From Moesziomyces globuligerus (lineage: Eukaryota; Basidiomycota; Ustilaginomycetes; Ustilaginales; Ustilaginaceae), in the NCBI GenBank assembly GCA_030849465.1, contig JARVLF010000012.1:496001-560000 (forward strand): a stretch of 64,000 nucleotides of DNA, written 5' to 3'. The notes below the pieces were generated by a model. That model was not told the DNA's origin. It saw nothing but the letters and a program-made list of their open reading frames with translations, and did not search any database. Positions 19,674 through 29,756 of this stretch are shown here, piece by piece. Numbering within the stretch: the first letter of the stretch is position 1; every line of letters starts with the position of its first letter. Position numbers and translations under genes: made by a program.

Positions 19674-21278
19674 CTATTTGCGTTTGGACCTCTTTCGTGC
19701 CGATGCTGGTCCTGCCAGGGGCTTTGTTGGGGTTGCAGCTGCTGCGTCGCGCACCGACGCATCGTCGTCGTCGGCCTCTTCGTCTTCGTAGCTGCTCTCG
19801 GCGTCGGACCTCGAGTCGACGGCGCCAGCTTTGGTGACGACGCGATAGGCGACCCTGCAGATCATGTAGAACCACATGAGCAGGATCACCTGGAGCGCGC
19901 AGAGCAGACCGATGAGGGTGAGGTAGGCGGTGCGGGTAAAGTAGTCGCCGGTGAGGTAGTTTGTGGGGCGGAAGGACATGACGTTGAGCGTGTCGTAGAT
20001 GCACGACCAGACGACGCGCATGTAGAGCACGTGCCTCGTCACGAGCCACGAGACCATGAAGAGACCAAAGGCGATGTCGCACGTCGTCTGCCAGCCTGCG
20101 TACTTGAGCATCTTGGCGATGTTGAGTGCGATGTCGCTGGGGTCCATGAGGCAGAGGATGGCGTTGCCGACGCGGTGGTAGCTGCAGACGTACGAGCCGG
20201 CGATGAGGGCGATGGTGATGACGTGGTGCGAAAACATCTGCCAGTGGTCCGAACGACGCGCCTCGACGTGCAGCACAAAGAGCTGCTGGAAGTAGAACGC
20301 GCACGAGCCGAGGTAGTAGAGCTTGAAGAGAGGCTCGAGGCGGAACTGTGGATAGTTGGTCCAGTACTCGACCGTGTTGAGCGGCCAGTACGACTCGCGC
20401 GAGGCAATGTAGAGACCCAAGCTCCAGGAGCACGTGTAGTAGACGAGGCTGAAGCCCTGCTCGGCGAAGCGGAGCACCTCCTTTTCGCGGCTGCGGAGCG
20501 CCTTTGCGTGTTCGTTGAGCGCGTCGGACGAGGAGCGCGCCGACTTGCGCAGCTTCTTGGGCTGGGGCACGGCGACCTCGCCGAGCGGCAGCAGGATGTA
20601 CTTCATGAGGAGCGCACGGGCGAGCGTGAAGAGGAGGACGAGCGTGGCGACGAAGAGGGCGTCGTTGAAGCCGCGCTCGTACAGGTAGCCGGGCACGCCG
20701 TAGAGGAGCGCCCAGGGGCCCGAGTGGACGGCGGCGTGGCCGCTGAGGCGGTTGGCTTGGTGCTTGAGCGCTGCGATGGGCGAGGCTGCCGAGTCGGGGA
20801 CGGGGTACGAGAGGCCGAGGCAGGCGCGGGTGAAGTTGTGGAGCGCGGTGAGCGGATGGCCAAAGCCGCGTGCGTCGCTGCGGAAGGGCCCGAGGCTCGC
20901 CTCGCCGACGAGGTTGGAGGCGAGGTCGGACCAGAGGGGGTGGCCGCCCTTTTCCGAGGCGTTGGGGAGGTCGCTTGCGAAGGGGGCGAGCGAGGGCAAA
21001 CGGAGCCAGGATGGGATGATCGAGTTGAGCGAGTGCGGGAGGTGGAGATGCGAAGAGAGGTGTGCGAGGGAGAGCGAGGAGGGCGAGGAGAGGGTATGCA
21101 TGACGAGAAGCGCGACAAAGCCGTTCATGGTGTATTGGATCTGGGTCGAGAGCGCCTGTTCGGCGGCTCTCCGTGTTGCGGACCAGTCTCTGGAGCGAGG
21201 AGATCTGGTTGTGGCCGCCTTGGAAGGCTTGTGGGATGCGGGCGCCGAAGGGCGCGACCGCGCTGATGACTTGGCCAT
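19674..21278 (-). CDS. LAG1: Ceramide synthase (LAG1/LAC1 family, TLC domain)
   Basis: 534 residues from ATG 21278. It makes ceramide by N-acylating sphingoid bases in the ER membrane. The TLC domain spans roughly 272-476. The Lag motif is intact near 340-395: 'RRSDHWQMFSHHVITIALI' with the catalytic His-His pair, followed by 'SYHRVGNAILCLMDPSDIALNIAKML'. An N-terminal hydrophobic segment (TMNGFVALLVMHTL) is followed by a long lumenal-looking loop of more than 100 residues before the next membrane segment. The C-terminus is acidic, then Ala/Pro-rich, and ends in a basic ARKRSKRK tail that may help ER retention. The gene is divergent from the long-chain-base phosphate phosphatase at 22520, which acts on the same lipid pool. 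Confidence 0.92.
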   Translation of the reverse strand: MAKSSARSRPSAPASHKPSKAATTRSPRSRDWSATRRAAEQALSTQIQYTMNGFVALLVMHTLSSPSSLSLAHLSSHLHLPHSLNSIIPSWLRLPSLAPFASDLPNASEKGGHPLWSDLASNLVGEASLGPFRSDARGFGHPLTALHNFTRACLGLSYPVPDSAASPIAALKHQANRLSGHAAVHSGPWALLYGVPGYLYERGFNDALFVATLVLLFTLARALLMKYILLPLGEVAVPQPKKLRKSARSSSDALNEHAKALRSREKEVLRFAEQGFSLVYYTCSWSLGLYIASRESYWPLNTVEYWTNYPQFRLEPLFKLYYLGSCAFYFQQLFVLHVEARRSDHWQMFSHHVITIALIAGSYVCSYHRVGNAILCLMDPSDIALNIAKMLKYAGWQTTCDIAFGLFMVSWLVTRHVLYMRVVWSCIYDTLNVMSFRPTNYLTGDYFTRTAYLTLIGLLCALQVILLMWFYMICRVAYRVVTKAGAVDSRSDAESSYEDEEADDDDASVRDAAAATPTKPLAGPASARKRSKRK

Positions 21279-21817
21279 GGTGGTGTGACTTGGCTCGATC
21301 CAGCGCTCGGGGGGCTAGCTAGCTGAGCGCGTGCGGGCGATGCTGGTGGTGAGCGAGCAACGAGCTGGTGCAAGCTGTCAAGTGAAGACGCGGCGTACGA
21401 GTGGCGACTGATGAAGTCCTGCCGGCGGTGTCGCACCAACGAGTGGGTTCGGGCGGTCCAGTCTGGGTGGCGTCGGATTCGAGTTGGAGCTGCCGCAGAT
21501 CAAGCCCGTCCGTAATCGCGATCTGGACTGGCAAGTGGTGATGAAAGTGTTGTAAAGAGCAGCCGGGGATGGAGCACAAGACGCAGGAGGGTTCGCAAGC
21601 GCAGAACGTGCACCTGTCAGTGCGAGTGCGAGCAGCGCCAGCCGAGTGGACGCTGGCTGACTTTAGGCTGACTTGCTGACTTTGTGCCAACTGCTGGCGG
21701 ATCTTCTCGAATGCGCCCTCGTCCTCGCCCTGATTCGCGATTCGCGGTTGGGATTTGCGATTCGAGAAGACTTGGAGGCGCCCTGTTGGTCGACGCCAAA
21801 CGCGTGCAGCGGAGGCG

Positions 21818-21854
21818 GCTGCTGCTGCTGCTGCTGCTGCTGCTTCTGCTGCTT
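21818..21854. repeat. CTG triplet tract
   Basis: About 12 nearly perfect GCT/CTG units with one CTT interruption, located in the divergent promoter and not in a coding sequence I accept. Confidence 0.85.
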
Positions 21855-22291
21855 CAAAGGTGAAAATTTGGAATTTAGAGCTGCAACGAGCGAGAGAAAA
21901 GGCGAAAAGGCGAGAAAGCGAGAAAGCGACACGCTGCTGTAACGCACGTCCCCGCGCGCTTTGGATTGGATTCATTCACGCTCACAGCACCGCCGTCGTG
22001 TGCCGCCTCTCCCAACATTTTTTCGTTTTCGTGCATGCAACCCCGCGCGTGCAGTGCAGCTCACATCTTCCGGGGCAAGGCTTGGGCAATCGCCAATCGC
22101 GTCGTAGCTCAACATGATGCCAAATCGCCGATCCGTCCTCGGTCGGAAGCTTGATGCCGCGGGGTTGGCTCGGCGTCTGACAGCGCTCGACCGCTGGCAA
22201 TCACAGGCGAAAGCAGTCGATTCAAACTCGGCTCGAGCTGCACGTCGTGCAGATCAGAACGCATTTCACATTTCACTCTCTCACCCTCTCG

Positions 22292-22310
22292 CACACACAC
22301 ACACACACAC
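22292..22310. repeat. CA dinucleotide tract
   Basis: About nine to ten CA units, some 210 bases upstream of ATG 22520. Confidence 0.85.
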
Positions 22311-22519
22311 GACTCTCGAAAGCTTGAGCCTCATCCTCCGTCCAACCATCTCGTCGATCTCTATCGCTCGCTGCCGTCGTCGAACGGCACTCTAGGACTT
22401 GACATCCCGTCTTGTCTTCGTCCCACCAATCTCGGTGCTGCTTCTGCTTCTGCTGATGACCGCCTAAGACGACATCGCACCGACATGCTGTAGAACCTCT
22501 GCATCAGCCGTCCGACACC

Positions 22520-24595
22520 ATGCCCAACTCATCCTCTTCGCTCCACCAACGGCGCACGCCAGCCGTGCGTGAAGCTTCCACCTCGAGCATCGACGAGGAC
22601 CGCAAGATCTCCGGCAGCTGGATCAACGGCACCGCATCCCCTCCTGCCGCCGCCTCGACCGCTCCCTCACGGCCCGATCTCACCGTCAACACTCACTCGG
22701 CGACCACCGCCATCGCCGCCGACCCGGACAAGAAGGCCAAGCGCGGTCATGTGCAGAAGCACGAAAAGATCGAGCGCATCGGCCTTCTGCGCGGCTCCTC
22801 CTACGTCAAGTCGACCGACAAGGACGCCGTCGCCCAGCACGAACTCACCACCTCCATCGGCCTCCAGGACGATGCCGTCTACGACGCCTACCTGCCGCGG
22901 CCCATCGCTTTCCTCCGTCGCCTCATCGTTGCCGCCCTGCGCAGAGAGGCGCCGCTCCACGAGCGCCACCAAAGCCTCGTCCGTCGGCCTTGGCTCGACC
23001 GCTACTTTGTCAACACCGCCCTCCTCGGCACCCACTCCTTCTTCCTCGTCTTCCTCCCCATGATCTTCTGGCTCGGCAGCCCGCGCTTCGGCCGCGGCCT
23101 CATCAACGTCCTCGCCTTTGGCGTCTACTTCTCGTCCGCCATCAAGGATCTCTTCTGCGTACCCCGCCCTTACTCGCCCCCCGTCACAAGGCTCACCGTC
23201 GGCACCCACCACCTCGAGTACGGCTTCCCCTCGACGCATTCCACCAACAGCGTCAGCATCGCGCTCTTCATCTACCTCTGGGTGCGCCGCCTTCGCGAGC
23301 AGGCCCTCGTCGACGGCACCGCCGCCGGCCTCTTCGATTCGTGGCTCTGGGAGGCTGGCCTGCTCTTCTACGCCACCAGCGTCGTCTACGGCAGGATCTA
23401 CGCCGGCATGCACTCCATCATCGACTGCATCGCCGGCTCGGCCCTCGGCGCCGGCATCACCGCCGTGCAGTGGTACTTTTTCGACCACATCGAGCTCTTT
23501 GTCCGCACCGACAGCTGGACCGTGCCGGCGGTCATCATCCCCGCAGGCCTGCTCATGGTGTCGGTCCATCCCCAGCCCGTCGACGACTGCCCCTGCTTCG
23601 AGGATGCGATCGCCTTTGTCTCGGTCGCTATGGGCGTCGCCCTCGCGCGCTGGTCCGGCATCCGCTACGGCATCACCCTCGCCACCGATCCCATCCTCCA
23701 CGCCTTTTCCAACGTCACCGAGTCCATGGCCGACCTCGGCACCGAGGCGGTGCTGGCCACGGCCGACGTGGTGCCGCTCATCCAGTTTCCTGCCGCCGGC
23801 GCGGCCGAGAGGTGGATCAAGAGTGCGCTCGTCATGGTGTGCGGCTTGGTCAATGTGCTTCTGCTTCGTGTCATTGTCAAGACCGCCTGCAAGGTCATCT
23901 TGCCGCCGACGTTTCGTCTGGTGGATCAGCTCGTTGGATTCAGTCTGCCGAGAAGGCACTACACACCTGCGAGCGACTACAACAAGATCCCGCTCGCGGA
24001 CCTGAGTGCCGTTCCGTCGGTCATCGATCTGCCATCCCAGATCATCGTCACGGATGAGAGCGGCAATCAGAAGACCATCGCTTCGCCCCTCGGCTCGCCC
24101 ACCTCGAGTCGCAGGGGCAGCACAGACGTTCGTGCCTCGATCGGCTCAGCGCTCAGCCCGTTGGCCGCGGCTTCGCCGACTCTCGCCAGATCACCGATCC
24201 ACTCGCCCGTGCCGTCGAGGACTCCCAGTCCCAACCCGATCGAGATGCGCAGAACACTGCAGAACAGACGCAAGATCCAGTTCACCGTCGGATCCACCAC
24301 CGCCGAGGACGAAGACGCGCACAACGATGCCGTCGCCGCGCCGAAACAGGTCTCCACATCAGACGATGCATCGGCCAACACACCAGCACCAACTGCCGCA
24401 GCCCAAGCGGAACCAAAGCACTACGATGCAGATGGTAAGTTGCCGCCTCGAGCTGTGTTTGATCTTAGCTCATACTGACCTCTCTGTTCTTGGCTTGCGC
24501 TAGTTCTGACCAAGGTGATCGTCTACACCAACATCGGCCTCTTTTCGGCGGGTCTCATCCCAGCGCTCTTTGAGCGGCTTGGACTCACGACCTAG
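22520..24595 (+). CDS. LCB3: Long-chain-base-1-phosphate phosphatase (LCB3/YSR3 type), two exons
   Basis: Exons 22520-24434 and 24504-24595 give 668 residues. The intron has GTAAGT, an ACTGACC branch-like site and GCTAG; splicing restores a valine codon and adds a terminal hydrophobic segment (IVYTNIGLFSAGLIPALF). The PAP2-type active site is complete: 'KDLFCVPRP' near 207 (Kx6RP), 'GFPSTHSTNS' near 235 (PSTH) and 'GRIYAGMHSIID' near 291 (Rx5Hx3D). Multiple membrane segments fit an ER phosphatase that removes phosphate from sphingoid-base phosphates. After the membrane core there is a Ser/Pro-rich loop (about 500-640). If the intron is retained, the protein ends at residue 652 and loses the last segment. 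The gene is paired head-to-head with ceramide synthase. Confidence 0.92.
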
Positions 24596-24697
24596 AGCAC
24601 ACCTCACCCGCTGCGTAATCTGCAAATCATGATATGCTATGGGCTTCGATAATCGGCAAAAGGCTGATCTATTTTTCTCCCATCAGAGGGGACGATT

Positions 24698-26590
24698 TCA
24701 ATGGCGCCAGATTTTGACGACCTTGTCTCTGCCGCCGCTAGCGACCTTGTCTGCGACAAAGTCGACGCAGTAGACTTCGTCGGTGTGGCCGGGGAGATCT
24801 TTGCGGATCTTGAACGTCTTGATGGGGTCCCAGAGTTTGAGCGTCGAGTCTTTGGAGGCCGAGACGAGGAGGCGCGAATCGGAGGACCAGGCAAGACGGT
24901 AGACCGAAGCGACGTGTCCGCGGAGCGTGGCGATGAACTTGCCCGTCGCAGCATCCCAGAGTTTGACGCTGTTGTCAAACGAGGCCGAGGCGATCTTTTT
25001 GCCGTCGGGCGAAAAGGCGACGTGGTTGACCGTCTTTTGATGACCTGTGAGACGCGCGACGGGCTTCTTGGGCGTTGCAGCCGATCCACCGATCTGCGCA
25101 GGCCAGAGGAAGAGCGTATGATCGTCCGAACCCGTGATGATCGTCTCGGCCATACTACCACCCCCCGTCGCCTCCCTGTATCGCTTCAATGCCGCCGCCT
25201 TGGCCTCCTCGTCCGAGGGCTGCACGTACGACGGCCCCGAGACGGCGCCGGCAGCTCGACCCGTGTGGTCAAACGGACCCGTGCGCAGCAGAAAGTCGGT
25301 CGAGAGCGCAATCGTGTTGACCCAGTGCGCGTGCTCGTTGAGCGTGCGGATGAGCTTACCGCCATCGGCCGACCAGACCTTGACCGTGCGGTCGGACGAG
25401 GCCGTGTAGATGGCGCCTTCGCCACCCCAGCGCACGCAGTTGACCGAAGCCGTATGCCCGCCGAGCACGTATTCGCATCGGTGCAGCGTCGGATTCCACA
25501 CGCGCACCGTCCCGTCCTTGGACGACGAGGCCAACCGCGGGTTGGTCGGATTGACGTGGATCGGCTCCCACGAGAGCGAGGTGACCCACTTTGTATGTCC
25601 GCGCAGCGGCTTGCCCTGGGGCGCGGCGTTTTTGGCCGCCCTACGCTGCTTGACGCCCATCTTGGCGGGCTTGCCTTCGACGGCGTCGTCTTGACCGTCG
25701 AGCTGTGCGTCGGGCTGCTGCTGCTGGGCCTGCCAGTCTGCATCGACCTGCTGGGTGGTGCGGGTGAGCCAACCCTTGCGACCGGTGAAGGCGGCATCGA
25801 GTGCCTGCCAGATCCACACCTCGCCGTCCATGCCGCCGGTCGCGAGCTTGCGTTCGCGACCCTCCCACTCGGCACAGAGGACCCAGTTGGAGTGGCCGAC
25901 GAGCGTGTGCATGGGCGTCTCGGTGTCGAGATCCCACAGCCGCGCGGTCTTGTCGCCGGCGCCCGTGGCGAGCAGCGAGCCGGTGGGCGAAAAGGTGCTG
26001 CAGAGGATGGGCGAAGCGTGACCGCTCATGGTGCTCGAGCAGCGGCTGACGGGGCGCACCTTGAACACCGCCTGCGGCTCAAAGACGACGGTGAGCGTGT
26101 CTTCCTGGCTCAGGCCGAGCTTCTTGGCGGCCTGCGCGCTGAGCACGTCGTCGGTGATGGAGGTGTTGATGGGGATGCGCGCATTGCTCTTGACCAGCTC
26201 GGGCTTCTCGTCCTGCTGAACCTCTGCGTTGGCAGCGAGCTGCTCGAGATCCACATGGAAGGCATAAGGGAGATCGTCATCGTCGTCGTCGTCGTCGTCC
26301 GAGCTGGCGTCTGGATCGTCGACGGAACGCTTCTTGGGGCCTTGCGCCTGCTTGAGCTGGCGGCGTAGCTGGTTGATGATGGCCTGCAGCTCCTTCTGAC
26401 CCGTCGAGGCGGGCAGGTTGATGGTGGGGCCGAGCAGACTACCATCCTGGCCGGACTGGAACTGGATCACGAGCGTCTCGGTGGAAGGGCCGAGCTGGCC
26501 CTGTGCGTGGAGGGCGGCGGCTTCGCGCGCGGCCTTTTCGTCGGCGAGACGCTGCCTCTTGGCGGACCTCTGCGGGATCTGGGTCGCCAT
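24698..26590 (-). CDS. RSA4: Rsa4/Notchless WD40 protein of 60S ribosome assembly
   Basis: 630 residues from ATG 26590. An NLE (ubiquitin-like) domain lies near 40-165: 'LVIQFQSGQDGSLLGPTINLP' and later 'ITDDVLSAQAAKKLGLSQEDTLTVVF'. It is followed by eight WD repeats in a beta-propeller, with units such as 'TARLWDLDTETP', 'TVRVWNPTLHRCEYVLGGH' and 'SVKLWDAATGKFIATLRGH'. In yeast Rsa4 binds the MIDAS domain of Rea1/Mdn1 to remodel pre-60S particles in the nucleoplasm. Differences from a simple propeller: a nine-Asp run after the NLE region and a Gln-rich insert of about 55 residues in one repeat. The 3' end is only 102 bases from the LCB3 stop on the other strand, so the 3' UTRs probably overlap. 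Confidence 0.93.
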   Translation of the reverse strand: MATQIPQRSAKRQRLADEKAAREAAALHAQGQLGPSTETLVIQFQSGQDGSLLGPTINLPASTGQKELQAIINQLRRQLKQAQGPKKRSVDDPDASSDDDDDDDDDLPYAFHVDLEQLAANAEVQQDEKPELVKSNARIPINTSITDDVLSAQAAKKLGLSQEDTLTVVFEPQAVFKVRPVSRCSSTMSGHASPILCSTFSPTGSLLATGAGDKTARLWDLDTETPMHTLVGHSNWVLCAEWEGRERKLATGGMDGEVWIWQALDAAFTGRKGWLTRTTQQVDADWQAQQQQPDAQLDGQDDAVEGKPAKMGVKQRRAAKNAAPQGKPLRGHTKWVTSLSWEPIHVNPTNPRLASSSKDGTVRVWNPTLHRCEYVLGGHTASVNCVRWGGEGAIYTASSDRTVKVWSADGGKLIRTLNEHAHWVNTIALSTDFLLRTGPFDHTGRAAGAVSGPSYVQPSDEEAKAAALKRYREATGGGSMAETIITGSDDHTLFLWPAQIGGSAATPKKPVARLTGHQKTVNHVAFSPDGKKIASASFDNSVKLWDAATGKFIATLRGHVASVYRLAWSSDSRLLVSASKDSTLKLWDPIKTFKIRKDLPGHTDEVYCVDFVADKVASGGRDKVVKIWRH

Positions 26591-27220
26591 GACGGTGAAA
26601 GGGTATCGACGATGGTGGCAGCAAAGGTGTGTTGATTAGCGGCTGTGCTACAGTATGGCCTTTCTTGCCTTTCTTACAGTACTTCGCTTGCATTTCTTCT
26701 TGGGCCGCAATGTGCCATTTTTCCACTTTTTGCTGCCGTGTGGAGAAGTGAATGGAGCGGAAAACTTTCCAGTGCGGCTCGCCAGGGTCCAGATCGGCAA
26801 ACATGGCTGGCCCGATTTGTGGTGCTGTGGTGCTTTGCCGCGTGCGTTAGGATTTTTTTTTCCTCGAGGCTGAACCGACGCGGAGGCGCAGGCGAAGACG
26901 AAATTTTTGGAAAATTGTGCTTCTCGACCCTTTTGGCGGGCTTCGCCTGTCTGTCTGTCTGTCTGGCTGGCTGTCTGTCGAGCTGCCCAGCTGGGCTTTG
27001 GATTGGATTGGCGGCCACCGCCATCGTAGCTTAGCTTCTCGATATCAAACTAGCTTTCCACCACATCCACCCCACGGCGGCCATCCCAAACAACACCGTC
27101 TGCTTCGCCTCATACACGCACACACGTAGACAGCCCGTAGCCCCGGATTTGACGCAGCAAGCTCGGCCACCCTCTGGATCCTACCTCGGTTTCACTCGTA
27201 GCCAGACACTGTCACAGACC
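26591..27220. other. Shared promoter region of two ribosome-biogenesis genes
   Basis: These 630 bases lie between the divergent starts of RSA4 and RRP14. They include T-rich stretches and a CTGT tetranucleotide tract at 26947-26979. No gene is seen. Confidence 0.6.
26947..26979. repeat. CTGT/CTGG tetranucleotide tract
   Basis: Short tandem repeat of CTGT with two CTGG variants inside the RSA4-RRP14 divergent promoter. Confidence 0.8.
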
Positions 27221-28939
27221 ATGGCGCCGGCTAAAGTGTCGTCTGCGACGGCAACACCGTCCAAGCTGGTCAACGGCACGCCCAAGTCCACGAAGAAGGC
27301 AGCATCCAAGGCGTCTCCTGCCAAGTCCGCCACCTCGTCCTCGGGCAGCGCCAACGACGCTTCCACCTCTTCCGCGTCGACCTCGACGGCGGCCTCCTCG
27401 TCGGCCGCCGCAGTCCAGGAGCAGCCCGTGGGCAAGTATCTCGCCTCTCTCACCACGCACAATGCAGCCTTCACCTCGCTGCTCCACCTGATTCCGCCGC
27501 AGTTCTACCTCACGCGCGACGACGACGAGCTGGCGGACGATGCGGTCTCGTCCAAGTACATGAAGAACAAGCGCAAGAAGGCCAAGTCCGAGATCGAGGC
27601 CAAGGAGCGCAAGGACAAGCTGCGCGAGGCCAAGAAGCAGCGCCTCGACCCGGACAACTTTGCCACCGTAACCGACATCCAGGCCGAAAGAGCCGCGGCC
27701 AAGGCGGCGCGCCAAGCCAACACCCACGCCGACTCGGACTCGGACCTCGATGTGGACGCCGAGGGGATGGTCTCGGATGACGAGGACGTCGACCCAAGAT
27801 CCAACGCCAACGGTGCGGCCGGAGATACCGACGACGAGATGCAAGATTCGGACGCAGAGGATCTGCCGTCCAAGCCATCGACCACCGACTCGACCGCTGG
27901 CGCCGCTGCTGCCGCTGCGGCTGCCAAGCCGATCCAGACCGAGGGCGAGCGCAAAGCGTCGATCGATGCGTTGCGCGCCAAATTGCACGCCAAGATCGCT
28001 GGTCTCCAGCGCAAGCGCGGCGGTCTGCTCGAGGCCAACGATGACGGTTCCGAGGACGGGAGCAGTGTGATCAGCTCCAAGGACGAGTTGCTCGAGGAGC
28101 GTCGAAGGCAACGCATCGACGCGCGCGAGCGCAAGAAGAACGAGAAGAAGGAGGCCAAGGCGGCGGCCAAGCTCGCTGCCAAGGCCAAGAAGGCCACCAA
28201 CGCCAACGGCCCCGCCGCCAACGGCACCAAGTCTGGCACCACGTTCAACGTCGCCACCAAGGCGCCTGCGCTGCTCGTCGCCGAGCCGGGCTACGGCGAC
28301 AAGAACAAGGGTGCCAACGGCGCGGGCGCGGCGGACATCGACGTCAACGGCAACTCGCTCAACTTTTCGGCGCTCAACTTCAAGCCTGTAGGTGCTGCGG
28401 CCGCTGCGCTGCCGGATGCTGCGGCGGGTGGCGGTGGCAAGAAGAACAAGCTGGCGTTGCCTTCGGATCCCAAGGCGGCGTTGCAGGTGCTGGAGCATCG
28501 CAAGAAGCAGGACGAGGCGCGCCGAGCCAAGCTGGCTGAGAAGCTGGGCGATGCGCCCGAGTCGCTGTCCGCGCGGGTGTCGGAGCTGGAGGAGCAGAAG
28601 CAGTGGGACAAGGTGCTGGCGTCGGCGACGGGTGTCAAGATCCGCGACGACGAGAAGCTGCTCAAGAAGGCGGCCAAGCGCAAGGACAAGCAGAAGGAGA
28701 AGTCGAGCAAGGCGTGGAACGAGCGCGCGCAGGCCGAGCAGAAGCAGCAGGCAGACCGCCAGAAGAAGCGCCAGGACAACATTGCCGCTCGCAAGGCGGC
28801 CAAAGGCGGCAAGAACGGCAGCAAAAAGGGCTCCTCGTCGACGCTCAACGCCAGCAAGACGCCCAAGGGCAAGCGCCCCTCGTTCGGCAAGGCGCGTCCC
28901 GGCTTCGAGGGCAAGAAGATCGGCAGGTCGAGCAAGTAG
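27221..28939 (+). CDS. RRP14: Rrp14/SURF6-family nucleolar protein
   Basis: 572 residues from ATG 27221 (context ACCATGG); the frame extends 24 codons upstream but only to a TTG. The N-terminal block 'FTSLLHLIPPQFYLTRDD' with 'KYMKNKRKKAKSEIEAKERKDK' matches the Rrp14 N-terminal region. The SURF6 domain covers the C-terminal half: 'LRAKLHAKIAGLQRKRGG' near 250, followed by long Lys/Arg/Glu-rich helices and a basic tail 'RPSFGKARPGFEGKKIGRSSK'. The protein is expected to bind RNA in the nucleolus and act in 40S and 60S assembly. Acidic and Ala-rich linkers separate the blocks. It is divergent from RSA4, another ribosome assembly gene. Confidence 0.88.
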   Translation: MAPAKVSSATATPSKLVNGTPKSTKKAASKASPAKSATSSSGSANDASTSSASTSTAASSSAAAVQEQPVGKYLASLTTHNAAFTSLLHLIPPQFYLTRDDDELADDAVSSKYMKNKRKKAKSEIEAKERKDKLREAKKQRLDPDNFATVTDIQAERAAAKAARQANTHADSDSDLDVDAEGMVSDDEDVDPRSNANGAAGDTDDEMQDSDAEDLPSKPSTTDSTAGAAAAAAAAKPIQTEGERKASIDALRAKLHAKIAGLQRKRGGLLEANDDGSEDGSSVISSKDELLEERRRQRIDARERKKNEKKEAKAAAKLAAKAKKATNANGPAANGTKSGTTFNVATKAPALLVAEPGYGDKNKGANGAGAADIDVNGNSLNFSALNFKPVGAAAAALPDAAAGGGGKKNKLALPSDPKAALQVLEHRKKQDEARRAKLAEKLGDAPESLSARVSELEEQKQWDKVLASATGVKIRDDEKLLKKAAKRKDKQKEKSSKAWNERAQAEQKQQADRQKKRQDNIAARKAAKGGKNGSKKGSSSTLNASKTPKGKRPSFGKARPGFEGKKIGRSSK

Positions 28940-29756
28940 TCGCCGATGTACTGTACTCTCTCTACGCACATGCTTCTCAATACACCTCAGTGCAGCCCAG
29001 TGCGGATGATGGGACCCGGACGAGCCTTTTCTCGCGCGATAAGAAGATGTGCGTCGGCGCAATTTTTTCTGGATGGGCAGCAGCAGATCTGCCGATGGGC
29101 GTGCATGAGATGCCACGAAAAAGCGCGGCAGCAGATCGAGTCACTTTTTTCTGCACGGCACCTCAGCAGCCAATGGCTTGTGTGCGGCCATTGCATTGCA
29201 TTGCACCTCACGGGCTATTGTCCTCCAGTGTGACCACCAGAGCATGTCACACACTACGGTTGGCACTCAACGCTTACAGTTGGGACCTGACCGGGGATCG
29301 AACTGCAACAGAGCGCATGCGTGGTCAGGAGGGATATCCATGAGCAGCGCCAAAATTGAAAGAGCCCAGCACGGGCAAACCAGCACAGCTCAAGCTGCAG
29401 GGCCCAGCAGATGAGACTGGCTAGAGGCAGAGGCAGCCGCGTGGGTTCAGGTCGCACTGACTCACACGCTCACATTGCCAGTTGACGTGTGACCGGTCGG
29501 AAGAGAGCGTCCAATCTTCTCGCACCGGAGCTCGCTTCTCTCTCTGCCTCCTCCTCCTACAACACCGCAAACACTTCCTCCCCCTCGCTTCTCCTCGTAT
29601 CCCCTACTCATCCTCACGCTCCATCCACCGACCCACATACGACACCCTTTGCCAGCGTCAGCTGCGCCTCCATTCGGCGAACGCAACAAACGGCCTGCTT
29701 GCATCGTCCACTGCTAGCGCGCCCGTCTCGTTGCACGAGCTCAGCATCTCTTCAAC
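28940..29756. other. Intergenic region upstream of ARO1
   Basis: This 0.82 kb region holds the RRP14 3' UTR and the ARO1 promoter. The last 250 bases are C/T-rich, as in other leaders of the window. A B-box-like string near 29290-29310 was checked and rejected as a tRNA. Confidence 0.5.

Larger units (their letters stand above)
21279..22519. other. Shared intergenic promoter region of two sphingolipid genes
   Basis: This 1.24 kb region lies between the divergent starts of ceramide synthase (-) and the long-chain-base-1-phosphate phosphatase (+). It carries a CTG/CTT triplet tract, a CA dinucleotide tract and a pyrimidine-rich stretch before the plus-strand start. No coding frame is convincing; Cys-rich frames come from the CTG tract. 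Confidence 0.6.

Noticed and set aside
21673..21942. Cys-rich frame over the CTG tract
   Set aside because: The Cys run is just the TGC reading of the triplet repeat in a promoter region.
27212..29116. 634-codon open frame antisense to RRP14
   Set aside because: Arg/Leu/Gly-rich shadow frame; RRP14 motifs on the plus strand explain the region.
29284..29330. tRNA-like string with a B-box-like TTCGATC on the minus strand and a CCTGACC/GGTCAGG inverted repeat
   Set aside because: The T stem does not pair and no acceptor or A box is found; at most a decayed fragment or chance hairpin.
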